A DNA stretch of 64,000 nucleotides from Vagococcus fluvialis (GTDB lineage Bacteria; Bacillota; Bacilli; Lactobacillales; Vagococcaceae): assembly GCF_003337315.1 (NCBI RefSeq), contig NZ_QPJV01000004.1, positions 184,979 through 248,978 on the forward strand, read 5' to 3'. The notes beneath the pieces were generated by a model. It had not been told where the DNA came from. It did no database searches and worked only from the letters and a program-made list of their open reading frames with translations. Both the position numbers and the translations under genes were made by a program. Of the stretch, positions 63,777 to 64,000 are shown one piece after another. The first letter of the stretch is position 1, and every line of letters begins with the position of its first letter.

Positions 63777-64000
63777 TTAAAACATTGATTCTAATGTATC
63801 TTGTATTTCTTTAAAACCTTTATGAATCCGACACAAAAATTTCTGATTATAGTTGTTGAATTGAGAAACTAAGAATCTCTCTAGAGATTCTTCATTAGGG
63901 AATTGTTCTTTTCTTTTTGTATATTTCTTTAATTGTTTGTTAAAACCTTCAATCAAGTTAGTTGAATAAATGGTTCTTCTGATTGATGGAGGAAAATTAT
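63777..64000 (-). CDS. IS256-family transposase, C-terminal part (partial)
   Basis: The minus strand from the right edge encodes 74 residues ending at TAA (63777-63779). Motifs typical of the C-terminus of mutator/IS256 transposases are present: RRTIYSTNLIEGFNKQLKKY and QFPNEESLERFLV. The catalytic DDE residues lie outside the window. The frame is intact as far as visible. Confidence 0.88.
   Translation of the reverse strand, partial: NFPPSIRRTIYSTNLIEGFNKQLKKYTKRKEQFPNEESLERFLVSQFNNYNQKFLCRIHKGFKEIQDTLESMF

Noticed and set aside
1..64000. CRISPR array
   Set aside because: No series of regularly spaced identical repeats was seen; the only direct repeats are the two att-like copies.

Overview
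This window is low-GC DNA (roughly one third G+C) from a Gram-positive bacterium. Shine-Dalgarno sequences are strong, terminators are classic U-tract hairpins, and there is a methionine T-box, an ABC-type SUF operon with SufU, two attenuator-controlled ABC-F genes and CcpA-like cre sites. The gene content suggests Lactobacillales, most likely Enterococcaceae (Vagococcus- or Enterococcus-like). The genus is an inference. No rRNA, tRNA or CRISPR array was seen.

Layout. 0-5.6 kb: membrane XRE regulator, GNAT acetyltransferase, P-type ATPase, MazG-like protein and a deoxyribosyltransferase-like protein. 5.6-12.5 kb: YitT protein, an ABC-F ATPase behind a leader-peptide attenuator, and an XRE/PLDc_N/ABC transporter operon. 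12.5-21.2 kb: ppdK with its CcpN-like repressor and PPDK regulatory kinase/phosphatase, glpD, an alpha/beta hydrolase and a Nudix-type regulator. 21.2-25.8 kb: a Vga-like ABC-F gene behind a second attenuator, CoA-disulfide reductase-rhodanese with a CstR-like persulfide sensor, and deoC. 25.9-34.3 kb: T-box-metNPQ and sufCDSUB.

34.3-40.1 kb is an accessory patch: a truncated tyrosine integrase fused head-on to the 3' part of a type III restriction gene, near-identical 21-bp att-like repeats about 3.1 kb apart, a large serine recombinase module, and a 186-bp element with 27-bp terminal inverted repeats. 40.1-45.6 kb carries an NAD-dependent epimerase-like gene, a regulator with two AraC DNA-binding domains, and lacZ.

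45.6-63.4 kb is the highlight: a complete glycyl-radical choline-utilisation microcompartment locus (GRM1-like). A divergent MerR regulator faces a MerR-type promoter with a 20-bp spacer. The operon encodes five canonical BMC-H proteins, a EutS-like and a GrpU-like shell protein, one BMC-P vertex protein, CutC, CutD, an aldehyde dehydrogenase, a Cys-less aldehyde dehydrogenase paralogue, an iron alcohol dehydrogenase, PduL, EutQ-, EutJ-, EutP- and EutT-like proteins and an EamA transporter. The deduced pathway is choline to trimethylamine plus acetaldehyde. Acetaldehyde is then reduced to ethanol or oxidised to acetyl-CoA, acetyl phosphate and acetate with ATP. A flavin NADH-oxidase-like gene follows the operon terminator. 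The window ends in the 3' end of an IS256-family transposase.
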